Assembly: GCA_024364735.1 (NCBI GenBank)
Contig: JAGFNQ010002612.1
Span: 173,245 to 237,244, forward strand
Source: Boesenbergia rotunda
Taxonomy: Eukaryota; Streptophyta; Magnoliopsida; Zingiberales; Zingiberaceae
Direction of reading: 5' to 3'
DNA: 64,000 nucleotides
The notes beneath the pieces were generated by a model. That model was not told the origin of the DNA and did no database searches. It saw nothing but the letters and a program-made list of their open reading frames with translations. The position numbers and the translations under genes are program-made. This document shows positions 10,519 to 22,390 of the stretch, one piece after another; positions within the stretch are counted from its first letter, which is position 1; every line of letters starts with the position of its first letter.

Positions 10519-12396
10519 TAGGAACATAAAGATTTGGACCAATGGATGTTGGATAGCGGTTGCTCCAGACACATGACTGGAGACAAATTGAAATTCACCG
10601 AACTCAAGTTCAAGAACCTAGGCTCAGTGGCATTTGGCAACAATGCTACACTCAAGGTAATTGGGTCAGGTAATATTGAACTTAAATCTGACTTTGTTAT
10701 TAAAAAAGTCCTTTTGGTTAAAAATTTCAAATTTAACCTACTTAGCATAAGTCAGTTATGTGATTCTGGTTATATAGTTACCTTTAACAATTCTAACTGC
10801 CTGATTAGAAACTTGCATGACTCAGAAATCATACTTAAGGGCACTAGGAAAAATAATGTTTACACTATAAACCTTCCCCTAGTACCTAAATGCATGTTAA
10901 CTCAGTTAGAACAATCAAACCTCTGGCATAGGAGACTAGGTCACACTAACCTAAGAATTATTTCAAAAATCACCCAATTTGGCCTAATTAAAGGTATTCC
11001 CAAAATTAAAAATCATGAAAACTTAATATGTGAATCATGCAATCAAGGTAAACAAACCAGATCTAATCACAAACTAATTCAATCTGATCTAACTCAAACC
11101 ACACTTGAGCTCCTGCACCTTGACCTATTTGATTCACATGGAGCCAAGTCACTAAGCGGAAACCGGTACTGCTTAGTAATAGTTGATGATTACTCAAGGT
11201 TTACCTGGGTTAGATTTCTAAAGACCAAAGATGAAACCCTAAACCTATTTAATGAATTCTGTAAGTTAATTGAAAATCAAAACGATACTAAAATCAAAAG
11301 GCTTAGGAGTGACCACAGGGGAGAATTTGAAAATCAACGGTTCGAGGAATTCTGTAAGGTAAATGGATACATACATGAATTTTCGTGTCCTAGAACCCCC
11401 CAACAAAATGGGATAGTCGAAAGAAAAAATAGAACTTTACAGGAAGCCGCTAGGGCTATGCTCAATGAATTTAACTTAGCCAACCAATATTGGGCAGAAG
11501 TAATTAGTACGACTTGCTACATCTAAAATAGGGTCCTGATTAACAAGCGACACAACAAAACACTCTATGAACTATATTACCATAGACTTCCAAATCTACA
11601 CTACCTAAGGGTCTTTGGATGCAAAGTCCATATCCTAAATACCAAAGACTACTTAGGAAAATTCCAGTCTAAGTCAACCCCAGGCATCTTCCTAGGATAC
11701 TCAACAACAAGTAGAGCCTATAGGGTTTACAACAACCAAACCAAGAAAATCGAAGAAACAACCAACCTAATATTTGATGAAGAAATTAACTCAAATCCAA
11801 ATTTAACTTCATCAAACACTGATCAAGAAGATAATCAACAAATTGGTGAATCCTTAATTGAACCCATAAACGAACTAACTATTGAACCAACTAATGAGTC
11901 AAATCAACCAATTATTGAACCAATAATTGAACTAGCTCAAAGAATTGAATCAAATATTGAACCAAACCAACCAGCCGGACTTGAGGCTGAACCAAGTTCT
12001 AGAAAAACCAAAAAACTCATACTCAGTCACCCAACCGATCAAATTGTGGGTGATCCAACTCTAGGAGTCAGGACTAGATCTTCCTATAGAAACCTTAGTC
12101 AAATATCAATGATTTCAAAAATAGAACCTAAGACTATAGAGGAAGCCCTACCTGATCCTGATTGGATCATAGCTATGCAAGAAGAGCTAGCCCAATTCGA
12201 AAGAAACCAAGTCTGGGAATTAGTACCTAAACCTGAGGGCAAATCCGTCATTGACACTAAGTGTATTTTTAGGAATAAGCTAAATGATCAAGGAGAAATA
12301 GTCAGAAACAAAGTCCGCTTAGTAGCGAAGGGATTCAACCAAGTAGAAGGGTTAGATATGACCCTAAAAGAGATAATTGAAACTGATTTGGTTTAG
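10519..12396 (+). pseudogene. pol: S1 pol: protease, integrase and start of RT
   Basis: The frame runs from just after a TAG at 10519 to TAG at 12394, with one TAA at 11524. The retropepsin active site is LDSGCSRHM near 10550. The GAG-pre-integrase HHCC finger follows (LWHRRLGH ... CESCNQGK). The integrase core has D (LHLDLF), D (SDHRGEF, Arg replacing the usual Gly) and E (NGIVERKN), so the DDE triad is present. Then come the integrase C-terminal FLGYS region and an acidic linker. The RT N-terminus is recognisable (WELVPKPEGKSVI, RNKVRLVAKGFNQVEG). It then breaks off before the catalytic core, so RT and RNase H are deleted. The TAA at 11524 follows CYI, where Gln is plausible. Confidence 0.9.
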
Positions 12397-13059
12397 TTAA
12401 TATCCTGAATTGATTCAGTACAGCAAATTATGCAATTTATTATTTGCTTTTATGCAATTTAATTATCCTTTTTTCTGTTATACTGCTTTGTTTTTGATAT
12501 ATGGCAAAGGGGGAGAGATAGGAAAGGAGAGAGTTTATTTTTTTTTTCAAAATCCAAAATTTCAAACTCTATCCTTTATTCAAAAAGTACTTAATTCATT
12601 TTCAAAAGTACTAAATTTTTCTAAGTACTTCAAACTTAAATTTTCAAAATTTTTCTAAGTACTTCAAACTTAAATTTTTAAAATTTTCTAAGTACTTCAA
12701 ACTTAAATTTTTAAAATTTTTCTAAGTACTTCAAACTTAAATTTTCAAAATTTTTCTAAGTACTTCAAACTTAAATTTTCAAAAATTTTTTAAGTACTTT
12801 AAACTTAAGTTTTCAAATTTGTCTAAGTATTTAAACTTACATTTTCCTACAAGTATAAATTTTCCAAAGTGCACAACGAAAATTGTTTTGGAAAATATGT
12901 CTTTTGAAAATTGTTCTAAGTAAAATTAAATCCATCTTTAGACTTAGAATTTATTTTCAAAAACCCCACGAACTTTTGAAAAATCTAGGGGGAGGAAACA
13001 AAATTTCATTTTACTTGTTCTGATTAACTGAACTTTTTGAACCAAGGTTGCCATAATTC
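12397..13059 (+). other. S1 3' noncoding region
   Basis: AT-rich. An upstream polypurine run (caaagggggagagat) lies near 12505 in addition to the terminal tract; multiple polypurine tracts are a known Sirevirus feature. The middle is a tandem repeat, annotated separately. Confidence 0.6.
12600..12850 (+). repeat. 34-bp tandem repeat with AAGTACTT core
   Basis: About six copies of a roughly 34-bp unit (ctaagtacttcaaacttaaa followed by ttt and caaaattttt) are decaying at the right edge. The core AAGTACTT is a perfect palindrome. Confidence 0.85.
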
Positions 13060-13073
13060 AAAAAGGGGGAGAT
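13060..13073 (+). other. S1 polypurine tract
   Basis: aaaaagggggagat immediately precedes the 3' LTR. It primes plus-strand DNA synthesis. The same tract precedes the LTR at 6422. Confidence 0.85.
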
Positions 13074-14566
13074 TGTTGGTGCAGAAAGCACCCAAGTCGA
13101 ACCTGTGTTTTGATAATGGCAAAAGGGTTCAAAAGTTAAGGTATAATGTTTATCTAACATGTTACTCAAGTGTGCAGGAAAAGTCCTAGCGAAGGACTGC
13201 TAGGCACCTGGCGAAGGAATACCAGGATACCAAGTCCTAGCGAAGGACTGCTAGGCACCTGGCGAAGGAATGCCAGGATACAAAGACCTAGCGAAGGACT
13301 GCTAAGCACCAGGCGAAGGACAACTTGGTACCAAAGACCTAGCGAAGGACTGCTAGGCACCAGGCGAAGGACAGCTTGGTACTGAAGACCTAGCGAAGGA
13401 CTGCTAGGCACCAGGCGAAGGACAGATTGATACCAAAGACCTAGCGAAGGACTGCTAGGCACCAGGCGAAGGACAACTTGGTACTGAAGACCTGGCGAAG
13501 GACAGCTAGGCACCTGACGAAGGACAGCTGGGCAAAAGTCCAACCGGAGGAGCCGGTTGGCATCAGGTAAATTCTCCCGAGAGGAGTAGGTGAGGACGCG
13601 TTCCCCGTCGAGGGAACAATAGGCGTCGGTTCGACCTAGGGCTCCATTTTGGAGACCCAAAGTCAGAACCAAGACAGCTAAGGCTGTATAAAACTAACAT
13701 ATTATTGCTCTATGTTATTTTGGACTAACCCTGGATGCAGGACCGAAGGAACAAGTGTCTGCAGCTCAGAGAGCCTCAAAGGAGTGAGGCAGAAGCTGAG
13801 TAGGGCGCCCGGAGTGTCCCAGGCACCCCCAAGGTCAATACAAAAGAAGGAGAGCAAGTGAAATGCTTTGACAGCTCATGGGCGGGGAGCCCCCGTGCTC
13901 CCGGGCGCCCCCCATGCTCTCGGGCGCCCCGGATGGTCCGGGCGCCCCCAGATCAATCTAACGAAGCGGAAGCCAGCAAAGCCAACATATAAGAGTTGAC
14001 CCGGTCAACCCGGGCGCCCCCAGCATCCCGGGCGCCCCGTCAAAGCCTGATCCCGAGTTTGAAGTGATCAGAGCTGACCGAGAGGAACTCGGATCAGTTG
14101 ACACGTGGGGGGGGGGGGGCGCCCCCGATGTTCCGGGCGCCCCCAGGGGCTATAAAAAGGCCCTCGACCCCAAGGCTTGGAACAACAATTCTTTCAACGC
14201 ATTCACGCTCTTCTACTCCCGCGCTCTGCTCCGGAAACCTCCCTACTCGAGATACAAGCGCCGACGACGTCCCTCTGCTCCAAAAACATAATCTACACCG
14301 GACGTCGGTAACGAAGAGCTACTTTTAGTTTACTGTACTAATTTTGTAATACATCTTGTAAACTAGTTTTGCGCACATATAGAATTGCCCGCAGTAAACG
14401 GTCAACGACCGTGGGCCTTGGAGTAGGAGCCGACCGCGACTCCGAACCAAGTAAAAGATCTTGTGTTCGCGTTGAATGTTTATTTCTTCCGCTGCGTAAT
14501 TTCTCTAACTCTATTCCGAACGTTTTACGATATTCACCCCCCTTTATTGTTTCTCTCGATCCAACA
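13074..14566 (+). repeat. S1 3' LTR
   Basis: 1493 bp, TGTTGG...CCAACA, with the hairpin array at 13195-13533, the GGGCGCCC zone at 13802-14145, a run of 13 G at about 14107-14119, and TATA at 14151. It is shorter than the 5' LTR mainly through fewer hairpin units. Confidence 0.92.
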
Positions 14567-16505
14567 GTTGGTCTTGACCATAAAATTACACTAGTGTGCT
14601 TTGAGTACATTGAGCAGGACCAAAACCAGAGGTTATTCAATTTGTACTGACTCGATAATTGGATAGGACCTCAGATTTTATTATGGAGTACGATCCTTTA
14701 ATCCCGATATAATAACGGGCATGTAATATTAATTATTATTTCTTTGATTTACCAATGGGCGAGATCTATTCTGTTAGATCGATAGGCCCGATAAGTTGGG
14801 AGATAATATTAATAATATGGTATGGTGTGCCGTTGATTATTGACGGAATCCGTATCCTGGTGAGTTGGGATGATGATGCCCCCTTGATGAGCTCAAAAGG
14901 TTCATCTTGTTAAACCCTGCAGGTGGATTTGATCCGGCATGATGATAAGGTTGAGTGGTACTAATCAAGGATCCAGAAGTTAATTAATTTGAATTGTCAG
15001 TAATTTAAATTAATTAACGGGCATTCGATATCTTAAACACGGGGGGATGGACGACTCGTAATAAGTGGAGCCCAAATGTAAATATGGGGTTGGTGAGGTA
15101 ATTCAATGAGAATCCTTTAGTGGAATGAATCTTCATTAATGGATCGGATTTGGATCCATTAGCAGGCCAAGATCCAACTCCTCCTCATGGTCCCTATCGT
15201 AGCCCTATATATACCCCACATGGCATAAAACCAGGTGATGGAATTAATCCAAGGATACCCAAGAAAACCCTAGACTATTCTCTCCTCTCTCCCTCTCCCT
15301 CTCATCCTCTCGGTTCATCGGCGCCGAAGAGAAGAAAAACAACTTCCTCTCTGGGGAGTGCGGCACCAATAGAAACAGCAGAAGTTGTTTCTTTTCTTCC
15401 TCCACGTGTGAAGCGCAAGGAAGCCATGCATGGCTATGCATGCAAAAGCGGCGTCGAGAAAAACCACCGACGGGAAACAGCAGAAGCTGTTTCTCCTTCT
15501 CCACGAGTGAGCTGCAACGGGATATGCATGGATGTCCATGCAAACGAAACTCAAGAGCTCCGTTGAAGAAGTTGCTTCGGCGTTCTCCAATGGAATAGAG
15601 CAACTTCAACGCTGGGGCTAGAGTTCAAGACCGTTTCTTCTCCAAGCAGTTGGCAGCGCTCATACTCTCCGTTGAAGAGAAGTTGCTTACGCAACTTCAG
15701 CGCTCGATGGAGAGTGAAAGCGGCCGACTGAGGAGAAGATGCTCACGGTCGTGGAGAAAACAAGTTGCAAGGGCGACTTGATTGGTGGCAGTGAGAGAGC
15801 AAGTTGCGTGGGCGCAACTTGTTGGCGGCTGAGAGAAAAGCAAGTTGGAGTTGTGGAGTTGCTCAGAACACAAGTTGCTAATGCAACTTGGAGCCGCTTA
15901 GAACACAGGAGCTCCAAGATACTTGCTGTTCGGGCGCCAACGTTGGGAGGAGAGGAGTAGTAGGGTTTGTGTTTGGATTATCTTCTTCCTCGGAGTGGCC
16001 GACGACATCCCTTTGGTTAGGGATTGGTTGGCGCAAGGAGAAGGGATTGACTTGGTGACCATGGATTTTGGTAAATCGTCGCTCACACGACGTCCAAGAG
16101 GGGAGGGTCATACGGTAGAAGATCGTAAGGTAACGGAAGGTATCGTCTCTTCCTAAGCTCCTTTGTTTATTTTGTGCCTTGTTTATTTGCCTCGTCATTT
16201 CATGTTAATTAGTTAATTATTTTGATTGTTTGTCATGGTTAATAATTAACTAATTGGACCCCGACCATAAACACAAAAGTCGGCGATCCACTCGTCGCCT
16301 TTTCCGCGGTCGAACGGTCAAGCAAATTACAAGGCTCGATCTTTGCGATTGGCCGAGTTGTAATTTGGATCGTTCGATACGGCACGAGATGGTCATTGGG
16401 AGACGGGTCTCCATTAGGATTAATTTTTAATCCGTAGATATGGAGAGGTCTCTCAAGGACGACCAAGTTTTCGCTAAGGAAACCCGCGAAGCCATACCCA
16501 AGACA
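14567..16505 (+). mobile_element. LTR of family A, copy 2
   Basis: From about 14810 this matches the copy at the left edge of the window. The first 240 bp have no counterpart there because that copy is cut by the window edge. TATA-like tatatata lies at 15206. The central 15240-16060 segment differs from copy 1. The end is near gccatacccaagaca at 16505, where copy 1 reads cccaaca. The exact start is uncertain because it abuts the S1 LTR. Open frames within it (for example 15150-15566) are not genes. Confidence 0.55.
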
Positions 16506-17652
16506 ACATACTCACTGAGACTTTTATCCAAATATAATAAAGACATATACACTGAATAGATCATGACATTTCATATATAACCAATTGTGTTATATTTATC
16601 GAAGTCCCAAAGACTTCACATGTCCTTGAAATGACTCTTTAGTGAATGACTTAGTAAAAGGATTTGCAAGTATACCACGTGTAGGGATATACTCAAGAAT
16701 TATTATTTTTTATCAATAATATTCTTTACAAAATTATACATAATTTCAATGTACTTGCCTTTACTGTGATATTTGTAATCGTTGGAAAAAGCTATGACAG
16801 CTTGATTGTTACAGTATAATTTAATATGACTCCTACTATCCTTAGCAATCTTCAAATGCTTTAAGAATATTTTTAACCAGACAACTTCTTGTACAACTGT
16901 TGCACAAGCTACATACTCAGCTTCCATTATCGATAGTGCTACACAAGCCTGTTTCGACAATGCTACACAAGCATATTTCTTACCGTTCCATGAGATGACA
17001 CTATCATTTAGTAAGAAGGTATAGCCAAATGTGAATTTTTGTCATCAAGGTCCCCTACCCAATTTACATCTGTGTAACCCTTTAGGTTTAGCTTTAATCC
17101 TTAGAAGTAAAAATAATAATCTACTGTCCCTTTAAGATATCTTAATATCCTTTGCACTACATCCCAATGTCTCGATCTTGGGTTTGACAGGAAACGACTA
17201 ACTAAGCCAACAACATAGCTTATATCAGAACGAGTACACAACATAATATACATTAAACTACTAATGACACTGGTATATGATTTTTTCTTCATTTCGGCTA
17301 TCTGTTCTGAAGTTTTGGGATATATATTTTGGCTCAAAATAATATCTCTCACTGCAGGTATTTGTTCAATGTTGTAATTTCATCTTAGTAATATATGCTT
17401 TTTAAGACAAACCCAAAAGTCTTTTTGATTGATCTCTAATGATCTTTACTCCTAAGATGTACTCAGATTCTCCCATATCTATTATGTCAAATTATGATAA
17501 TAGTCATGATTTGACTTCTATCACAAACTCCCAACAGGGGAGATATCTTTTCAAAATCAATACCCTCCTAATGGGTATATCTTTTTGTAACTAAACGAGT
17601 ATTGTATCGATTAATCGATGCATCTGCTTTCCTCTTTATTTTGAGAATCTAC
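16506..17652 (-). pseudogene. pol: Copia element D pol, RT end and RNase H
   Basis: Read on the minus strand from 17652 down, this begins in the RT N-terminus (ILKIKRKADASINRYN, then RLVTKRYTH, a stop and EGIDFEKISP). It jumps near 17510 to GESEYILGVKI, so the RT core with YxDD is deleted. It continues with SLMYIMLCTRSDISY and ILRYLKGT (17101-17352), then RNase H (SIMEAEYVACATVVQEVVWL, 16703-16960), and fades out at ANPFTKSFTKE near 16600. The stop after THx and another after GLS sit where Gln is expected. This is the continuation of the segment at 24794-26400. The element is old and highly degenerate. Confidence 0.85.
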
Positions 17653-17667
17653 TGTTGGTGCCAGAAG
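17653..17667 (+). mobile_element. Solo LTR C, first 15 bases
   Basis: tgttggtgccagaag is the start of an LTR that resumes at 23579. It is split by element B, whose target duplication agaag occupies 17663-17667 and 23574-23578. The 5 bases before it, tctac (17648-17652), pair with tccac after its end (24794-24798) as a target-site duplication with one change. Confidence 0.85.
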
Positions 17668-18653
17668 TGTTGAGGCAATTTGTGGTCCGGAGTGACCATG
17701 AGTTTTGATGTTTGGGCAAAGGGTTTAAGTTAGGTTTCCCTTGTGTTCTCATATGTGTATGTTGAGTGTGCAGGTTGTACAGGTTACACACATGGACTTG
17801 ATTGGACGGCCTCAGTACGGTGAAGGGTGGCATGGAGACAAGCCGCGGGCTTGTATGCGCACCTAAGGGACTATGGAGAGCAGGGACGATGAGCTGAGGG
17901 GCGCGGACTTCGAGGCATGCGTGAAGGATGACATGGAGGCAAGCTGGAGGCTTCCGTGCATCCGAGGGATGGGAGCTGAAGATGAAGAGGGCGCGAAGGC
18001 AATAGTCGAGGCTGCTGATGAGGAGTCAGTCGAGTTGTGAGGGTACGAGTGCTGTGTGATTGTACTCGGGGAATTCTAGGGGTCGAGTGCTGAGAAAAGT
18101 GTACTCGGGAAGGGAAACCCTAGGTGTGTGAGTGGGGCAGTCGACTGCCATTGGGGCAGTCGACTGATAAAACCCACATAATGCTTTCAGGCCTGGACCA
18201 GTCGACTGGTAACCCCGAAAACTAGCCGTTGGCTAGCAATTAAGGCTAGACCAGTCGACGGGTAAATGGGCAGTCGACTGGTGGCGAGGGTTTCAGACTT
18301 AGTTCTATTTAAGAGGACTTCGTCTTGGCTGAAAGGTTTGACGAAACAAGCTTGGTTAAGGCTTGTTAGTAGTCTACTTGGGCTCAGAGGTGTGCTTGGT
18401 GCTGTGGCGAGGTTTCTCCACCCACAAGGAGCGACAAGAGCTCGCCGGAGGTTATCCGGGGAGTGATCCACCGACGGATTCTTGGATTAGTCACCCGTCC
18501 GGGGTGGATACCAAGTAAAATCGGTTTGTTAGCATTGCTCTTTACATTGTTAGTTTTGTTTTATTCTATATTCCGCTACGCAACTAACCGTGTAGGAAGA
18601 AAGAGTTCGAAAATCGCTATTCACCCCCTCTAGTGTACGTACAAGATCCAACA
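17668..18653 (+). repeat. B 5' LTR
   Basis: 986 bp, TGTTGA...CCAACA. It carries five CAGTCGACTG-type palindromes (one mutated to cagtcgacgg) between 18136 and 18290, a TATA-like tatttaa at 18306, and the U5 end ctattcaccccctctagt before the terminus. Confidence 0.92.
18136..18290 (+). repeat. CAGTCGACTG palindrome array, B 5' LTR
   Basis: Copies of the self-complementary decamer CAGTCGACTG are spaced 10-70 bp apart just upstream of the TATA-like box. Some extend to ACCAGTCGACTGGT. The matching array in the 3' LTR is at 23024-23200. Confidence 0.88.
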
Positions 18654-18655
18654 AG

Positions 18656-18667
18656 TGGTATCAGAGC
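18656..18667 (+). other. B primer-binding site
   Basis: tggtatcagagc, two bases after the LTR, matches plant initiator tRNA-Met. Confidence 0.9.
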
Positions 18668-18724
18668 GAAGGACCGCTCTCATTGGACTAACCGCCGAGG
18701 AAGCACACGCTAGAGGAGAAGAAA

Positions 18725-20380
18725 ATGGAAGACAAACTTGGGGATGACATCTACACTCCACCGGCCTACGACCATGAGGATTTCGGCTATTGGAAAGCGA
18801 GAATGGAAACGTGGTTTGGCATGGAGTGGGAGTGCTTGATGATGATAAAAGAGCCTTTCGAAGTTCCAAAGGACAAGCACGGAAAGAAGCTTCGTCCTAG
18901 ATATTGGACTTAAGAGCAACAAGCTTATTCTAGGGCAAACGAGAAGGTAATTAGTGTATTAACTAATATTTTGCTTAACAACATTTTGAGTGGTGTAGGG
19001 GCATACCAAAATGCATATTAATTGTGGAACAAATTGCAAGAAATTCATGAGAACCCTACATGAGTAGAAAAAGAAGAAGAGCCCAAAGAAATGGGCTTAA
19101 TGGTCCAAGAAGAGGAGAATGACCATTCGGATGAGGAGAGGAGTTCGACATCCGAAGAGGAAAAAGAAGGAGAAGTATCAACATCATCAAGTGAAGTAGA
19201 AGAATTAAGTGAGAGATCATCCACCTCCTCAAGAGAAGAAGAGGAGGTATTAATCTCAAGAATTGAGGGGGAGGAGAGACCCTCATCCTTACAAGAACAA
19301 GAAAGAGCTTCAACCTCCACCAAAGCCAAGACCAAGGACCATATCACATGTTTTGGATGCAACGAAAAGGGACACTACAAGGATAAGTGTCCAAATGGTA
19401 AAGCGGAGGTAAAATCTAAACCAAGTTCAATTCTTTTTAAATCTAATATGGGGTGTAGGAGTGAAGAAGCCCAAGCTAAAAAGAAGAAGATTTGATGCTT
19501 CACATGTGGAGAGCTAGGGCACTACCACACCAAATGCCCTAGAAAAGGTGAGCTAAAGAAAATGGAGCACTTGAGGAGATGGGAGAAAGAAGAAAGGAAG
19601 AAGAGAAGAAGCCCACATCAAGGAGGAACTCCAAAGGTAAGGAAGGTAACTCCTAACCTTAAGCCAAAATGTAATTCAAATTCAAGTTCCTCTATGCATG
19701 ATAAAAATAAGTTAATTATTCATCCATGCAGGCTAGAATTAGGGAAAATTGCTTAATGGTGCATAATTTTGGTTTTAATACAGTGATAGGACTAGGGTTA
19801 ACAAGTTAGATCAAAATCCTAGGAAAAGCATGCATCATGATAGACCTAAGACTTTTGTATCTAAGGATCAAGGCATTAACCCCAAGAAGGGGAGACATAT
19901 GCCTAGAAAAGAGGGTAGGTTTAGGAATGTCCAAAGTGGACATATGGACTCAAAGGTTAAACATTTAGAAAGGAAAATCAAGTCTTGAGGGCAAGGCTTG
20001 ATAAATTAGAAAAGACCCTAGAAAGATTTAAGGTTAGATCTAAGGGTCTAGATATGGTGTTGGGTAGTTTAAAATCCAACTATGATAGATCGGGTTTGGG
20101 ATACCGGTCTAAGACCTCCAAGGCTAATGGAAAGAAAAATGCTAGGGTAGCATATGGTTATGGCAAGGAGGGAAAGCCCAAGGATGGCAAGGGGGTGTCA
20201 TTCAAAGGTAAAAAGAATGACTTAACCAAAGACAAGGTGTCTAAGGTTAAAAGAGTTCATTTTGCAGGCCAAGAATCACCTGGGGCTCACCGGTGTGGTC
20301 TAGTATGGATTGAGTCACCTAGGGAGGTGGCTAGGGCTAAGAGCTCAAGGGGGAGCTCTAGGAGCCTTTGGGATCCATAG
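18725..20380 (+). pseudogene. gag: B gag
   Basis: ATG at 18725 opens a frame that can be followed to TAG at 20378. In-frame stops lie at 18911 (TAA), 19019 (TAA), 19061 (TGA), 19493 (TGA) and 19754 (TAA), with a scrambled patch at 19757-19960. The N-terminus has the FGYWKARMETW motif of UBN2-type Gag. The domain is shortened: the LWNKLQEIHE motif comes only about 100 codons in. An acidic Ser/Glu linker precedes two CCHC knuckles (19349-19390 and 19496-19537). A basic region, a leucine-rich coil (LRARLDKLEKTLERF) and a GLGYRSK tail follow. Two knuckles and the short N-terminus are shared with G and unlike S1 and F. Confidence 0.88.
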
Positions 20381-21936
20381 TAAATGGATCTCAAGAGGTT
20401 TTCTTTAGGAAATTAGGTTAAATGTGCCAAAAAGGTTAAAAGACTTGGGTAAGTCTTAAGCCTAGAGAATTGACACATTAAAAGGAAATTTAGGGAGAAA
20501 AGGATGAAAATAGGGTTATATTCGAGAAAATTGAGATTTAATGTGTGAATACCATATAATTCAGTAATAGAAATGAATTATGATCAAGTCTAAGAAGATA
20601 CATTGAGGAGAAGTCGAAATTAGAACCTTTGGACAAGGTTTCAATGATACAATTTAGAGAAATTAGAATTTCGTACCAATCTTGGGATTTGGAGTATATT
20701 TGTTCCAAAACATATTTTTCCCAAGTAGACTAAGGGTCCACAAATCTCTCCATGAAATTTCAGATTTTTTTGGAGATTTGTGGAATTATTTAGGCATTAC
20801 TGAAGTTGGACTGAAAAACTTGAAATTCAGGTACCAGGGGTAGTCGACTGGTCTCAGCCCAGAAACTCTCTGTTCGTTTTGGCAGTCGACTGATAAGTGA
20901 GAGTATGCAAAAAGGGCCTATTAGGTGATAAGAAATTACAAAATTGGAAACATAGGAAAGGGTCATATTGCCTTATGAGATTCTATGTCATAGGTTGATA
21001 TTATAAGGATTAATGAGTGCTTAAAGTTCATTGGATGATATTGAAGCTTTTGATGAATTCAAGAAAAATTAAGAAGCCCATATGCATCTAAGATTAAGAA
21101 ATAAAAAGGGAGAAAATTGAGGACAATTCCATGTGTCAAATTATAATAATAAGCCTTAGTAAACACATGGAATTCTAGATGGATTTGAAAATTGATACCA
21201 AATGTCAAACCTTTTTAGGAAATTAGAAGTTGTACCAAAAGTCAAGCACATTTGATAATCTTCATGAAACCATATTTTTCTAAGATAGGGTATATCCTAG
21301 CAAATGTGCTTGCAAACCTTTAGGTTTTTTGTTGGGTTTTGTTGAGTTCTTCTTGGCACTAAGGGAAAGGTTGCTTGGGGCAATCCTTTGATAGTGTCAA
21401 AGGGGGAAGAACTCGGGTGTTGGGTTGGGTATAACTCAATATGGTGTTAGTGGGTTAAGTTGGGTAGAACTTGACCTTGGTAAAATGAAAATTGGGAGAA
21501 GACATAGGTTAAGGGGGAGGTTGCCTCCTTGTTTGCCTTAATTTTCATAGAAAATTTTTGGGTTTTGTGTCAAACTTGGGAATGGTGATAGATACATTAT
21601 GGAATGTATTTTTCCCAAGTAGGTATATGTACCACAAACTTCTCCACAAAATTTGGAAATTTTTGGAGATTTGTGAAATTTCTGGCGCATTTCTGAATGT
21701 GGCCTGAAAAACTGATTTTCAGAGTATCAGTCGACTGCCAACAGGGGCAGTCGACTGGTCAGGGCTGGTGTGGGTATCCAGCAGCTGATTTGTGTCCAAA
21801 TGATGTAAAACAAGTGTACGGGGGGTTAGTACACTGTGTTTATGATCATTAGGAATTTAAAGAACCAATAATTGAGATATTGTTGAGTTCTTTTTGATGT
21901 TAGGCAAAAGGGGAGAAGTGTTTGGTTTAATTTGGG

Positions 21937-22142
21937 AAACCAAACAACACGCCTTTGCGGGAAACCCTAGATTTAGGGGGAATTGAGATTAAGGGGGAGC
22001 ATGATTGCTCCATTCTTGGCGTAAGGGGAACATTGGAGGAAACCAAACAACACGCCTTTGCGGGAAACCCTAGGTTTAGGGGGAATTGAGATTAAGGGGG
22101 AGCATGATTGCTCCATTCTTGGCGTAAGGGGAACCTTGGAGA
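21937..22142 (+). repeat. 103-bp direct duplication in B
   Basis: Two copies, 21937-22039 and 22040-22142, are nearly identical. Each contains a polypurine run (attaagggggagc), so the duplication doubled a candidate plus-strand priming site. Confidence 0.88.
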
Positions 22143-22204
22143 GGTTCTTAAAAAACCTTTGTAAGTCCAATGTAGGGGGAGCTTGGGAGAAGCTTTAAAA
22201 AGCC

Positions 22205-22390
22205 CGTGAAAGTCCTAACTTGGAGGGTTAGGTGTGAAAAGTCTTAACTTAGAGGGTTAGGTGTGAAAGTCCTAACTTGGAGGGTTAGGTGTAGAAAATT
22301 CTAACTTGGAGGGTTAGGTGTGGGGAGCCTTGGGATAGGTTTTAAAAAGCCCGTTTCGAAAAATCCTAACATGGAGGGTTAGGTGTAGGA
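22205..22390 (+). repeat. Short tandem repeat cctaacttggagggttaggt
   Basis: About five copies of a roughly 28-bp unit. Within each unit cctaac and gttagg are complementary, so each can form a small hairpin. Confidence 0.8.

Larger units (their letters stand above)
6422..14566 (+). mobile_element. Sirevirus-like Ty1-copia retrotransposon S1
   Basis: Two long LTRs (6422-7969 and 13074-14566), both starting TGTTGG and ending CCAACA, flank a tRNA-iMet primer site, gag, protease, integrase and a polypurine tract. RT and RNase H are mostly deleted at about 12360. Gag (UBN2-type, one CCHC knuckle, coiled coil, GLGY tail) and the Pol motifs fit the SIRE/Maximus lineage. No target-site duplication is present (aagat on the left, gttgg on the right), which fits the tandem arrangement with the truncated copy upstream. 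The element cannot move by itself. Confidence 0.9.

Noticed and set aside
12600..12850. CRISPR-like regular repeats
   Set aside because: Head-to-tail tandem repeats without unique spacers in a plant retrotransposon; the same applies to 39385-39525 and 46876-47165.
13166..13672. 168-codon minus-strand open frame
   Set aside because: It covers the S1 LTR hairpin array; repetitive translation, broken in the other LTR (6847-7086).
15150..15566. 138-codon frame in family A copy 2
   Set aside because: Lies in the LTR leader, absent from copy 1, low-complexity translation.
19045..19362. Ser-rich minus-strand frame
   Set aside because: Shadow of the acidic Gag linker on the opposite strand.
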